Positions 7,012 through 7,509 of a stretch of DNA of 7,509 nt are shown here, piece after piece. The DNA is from Candidatus Arcticimaribacter sp. UBA7428. GTDB taxonomy: Bacteria; Bacteroidota; Bacteroidia; Flavobacteriales; Flavobacteriaceae. Position 1 is the stretch's first letter. Each line of letters begins with the position of its first letter. Location of the stretch: assembly GCA_002477625.1 (NCBI GenBank), contig DLQQ01000089.1, forward strand, positions 1-7,509. Direction: 5' to 3'. The translations under genes were made by a program, and so were the position numbers. Below the pieces are notes generated by a model, which saw nothing but the letters and a program-made list of their open reading frames with translations, had not been told where the DNA came from and searched no databases.

Positions 7012-7034
7012 CATTATCTATAGGTATTGACTTT

Positions 7035-7048
7035 GTAACCTAGGTTAC
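7035..7048. promoter_or_regulatory. Candidate Crp/Fnr operator upstream of the SulP gene
   Basis: GTAACCTAGGTTAC is a perfect 14-bp palindrome in the 64-bp gap between the Crp/Fnr gene and the SulP gene. The layout of 5-bp arms with a 4-bp spacer equals the FNR-type geometry and also satisfies GTA-N8-TAC, the NtcA site. It ends 23 bp before the -7-like box, so its centre is about 41 bp upstream of the predicted transcription start, where a class II Crp/Fnr activator binds. The same arms recur at 5257-5270. Binding by the adjacent regulator is inferred. Confidence 0.65.
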
Positions 7049-7053
7049 TAAGT

Positions 7054-7509
7054 CTAAAATTCTAGGATTTTGACTCGATTCCGTTCGATTTGAATTTTAC
7101 CTTTTCGTTCTAAAGTTTTTAAGAGCCTTGAAATTACAACACGCGAAGTATGAAGTTCATAGGCGATCTCTTGATGGGTTTTGTGGATAATCCCATCTTC
7201 AGATATTCTTGATTTTTCCTCTAAATATTTAATTAGCCGCTCATCCATTTTAAGAAATGCGATGCTGTCAACCGTTTCTAGTAAATCTTTGATTCGGTGG
7301 TTGTAACTTCTGAAAACAAAATTCCTCCAGCTTTTGTATTGTGCCGTCCAAGCTTCCATTTTTTCAATGGGAATCATAATGAGTTCTGAATCAGACTCGG
7401 CTATGGCAATGATTTCACTTTTTTGATTGCCTAAACAACAACTGAGGGTCATGGCACAAGTTTCTCCTTGTTCGAGGTAATAAAGCAATAAAGAATCTCC
7501 TTCTTGGTC
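7054..7509 (-). CDS. Crp/Fnr-family transcriptional regulator (N terminus beyond window)
   Basis: The frame is open to the window edge, so 151 C-terminal residues are visible and about 60 are probably missing. The visible part starts inside the cyclic-nucleotide-binding-like beta-roll (EGDSLLLYYLEQGETCAMTL), continues through the dimer helix (around SWRNFVFRSYNHRIKDLLETV), and ends in a Crp-type winged helix. That helix-turn-helix is THQEIAYEL (visible residues 111-119) followed by a recognition helix SRVVISRLLKTLE (122-134). The recognition helix lacks the FNR Glu and has R-V-x-I-S-R-L-L, which resembles cyanobacterial NtcA (R-V-T-V-T-R-L-L). Three cysteines lie close together at visible positions 18, 24 and 25 (TCAMTLSCCL). 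No four-cysteine [4Fe-4S] pattern is visible, but the missing N terminus could hold more. It lies directly upstream of the SulP gene on the same strand, with the palindromic site in the 64-bp gap, and is the likely regulator of the sulfur genes. Confidence 0.9.
   Translation of the reverse strand, partial: DQEGDSLLLYYLEQGETCAMTLSCCLGNQKSEIIAIAESDSELIMIPIEKMEAWTAQYKSWRNFVFRSYNHRIKDLLETVDSIAFLKMDERLIKYLEEKSRISEDGIIHKTHQEIAYELHTSRVVISRLLKTLERKGKIQIERNRVKILEF

Overview
The window looks like chromosomal DNA from a marine member of the Bacteroidota, most likely family Flavobacteriaceae. The base composition is AT-rich, starts lack Shine-Dalgarno sequences, candidate promoters carry the Bacteroidota -7 box TANNTTTG, and the genes are of flavobacterial type: a lipoprotein alginate lyase with a FadR-type regulator, a SulP permease and a fused persulfide dioxygenase-rhodanese. 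This assignment is inferred from gene content; no 16S gene is present.

Left part, plus strand (1-1959). This appears to be the downstream end of an alginate utilisation locus. It holds the last 72 residues of a beta-rich secreted protein (probably glycan-binding), then a PL7 alginate lyase lipoprotein 14 bp later, then a GntR/FadR-family regulator 61 bp further on. The regulator presumably senses an alginate breakdown product, but the sequence does not show its ligand.

Middle (1960-3769). The regulator converges on a minus-strand gene for an unrecognised outer-membrane beta-barrel protein (2016-2870). Upstream of that is an enoyl-CoA hydratase-family gene (2936-3769) that most resembles bacterial 3-methylglutaconyl-CoA hydratase (LiuC, leucine degradation).

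Right part, minus strand (3785-7509). This is a sulfur-linked set. In transcription order it holds a Crp/Fnr regulator (cut by the window end), a SulP anion permease with a STAS domain, and a CstB-like protein with a metallo-beta-lactamase persulfide dioxygenase domain, an inactive rhodanese and an active rhodanese. LiuC lies only 15 bp after the dioxygenase gene. The likely theme is disposal of persulfide or sulfide as sulfite and thiosulfate, with the permease moving a sulfur oxyanion.

The best observation is regulatory. The perfect inverted repeat GTAAC-N4-GTTAC occurs, by my hand scan, exactly twice: once before the SulP gene (7035-7048) and once inside the 3' end of the SulP gene, before the dioxygenase gene (5257-5270). 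In both places a TANNTTTG box follows after 22-23 bp, so each palindrome is centred near -41, the classical position for a Crp/Fnr-type class II activator. The nearby Crp/Fnr protein is the obvious candidate to bind both. It carries a cysteine cluster and an NtcA-like recognition helix. No RNA genes, insertion sequences or CRISPR arrays were seen, and no gene-free stretch exceeds 300 bp.
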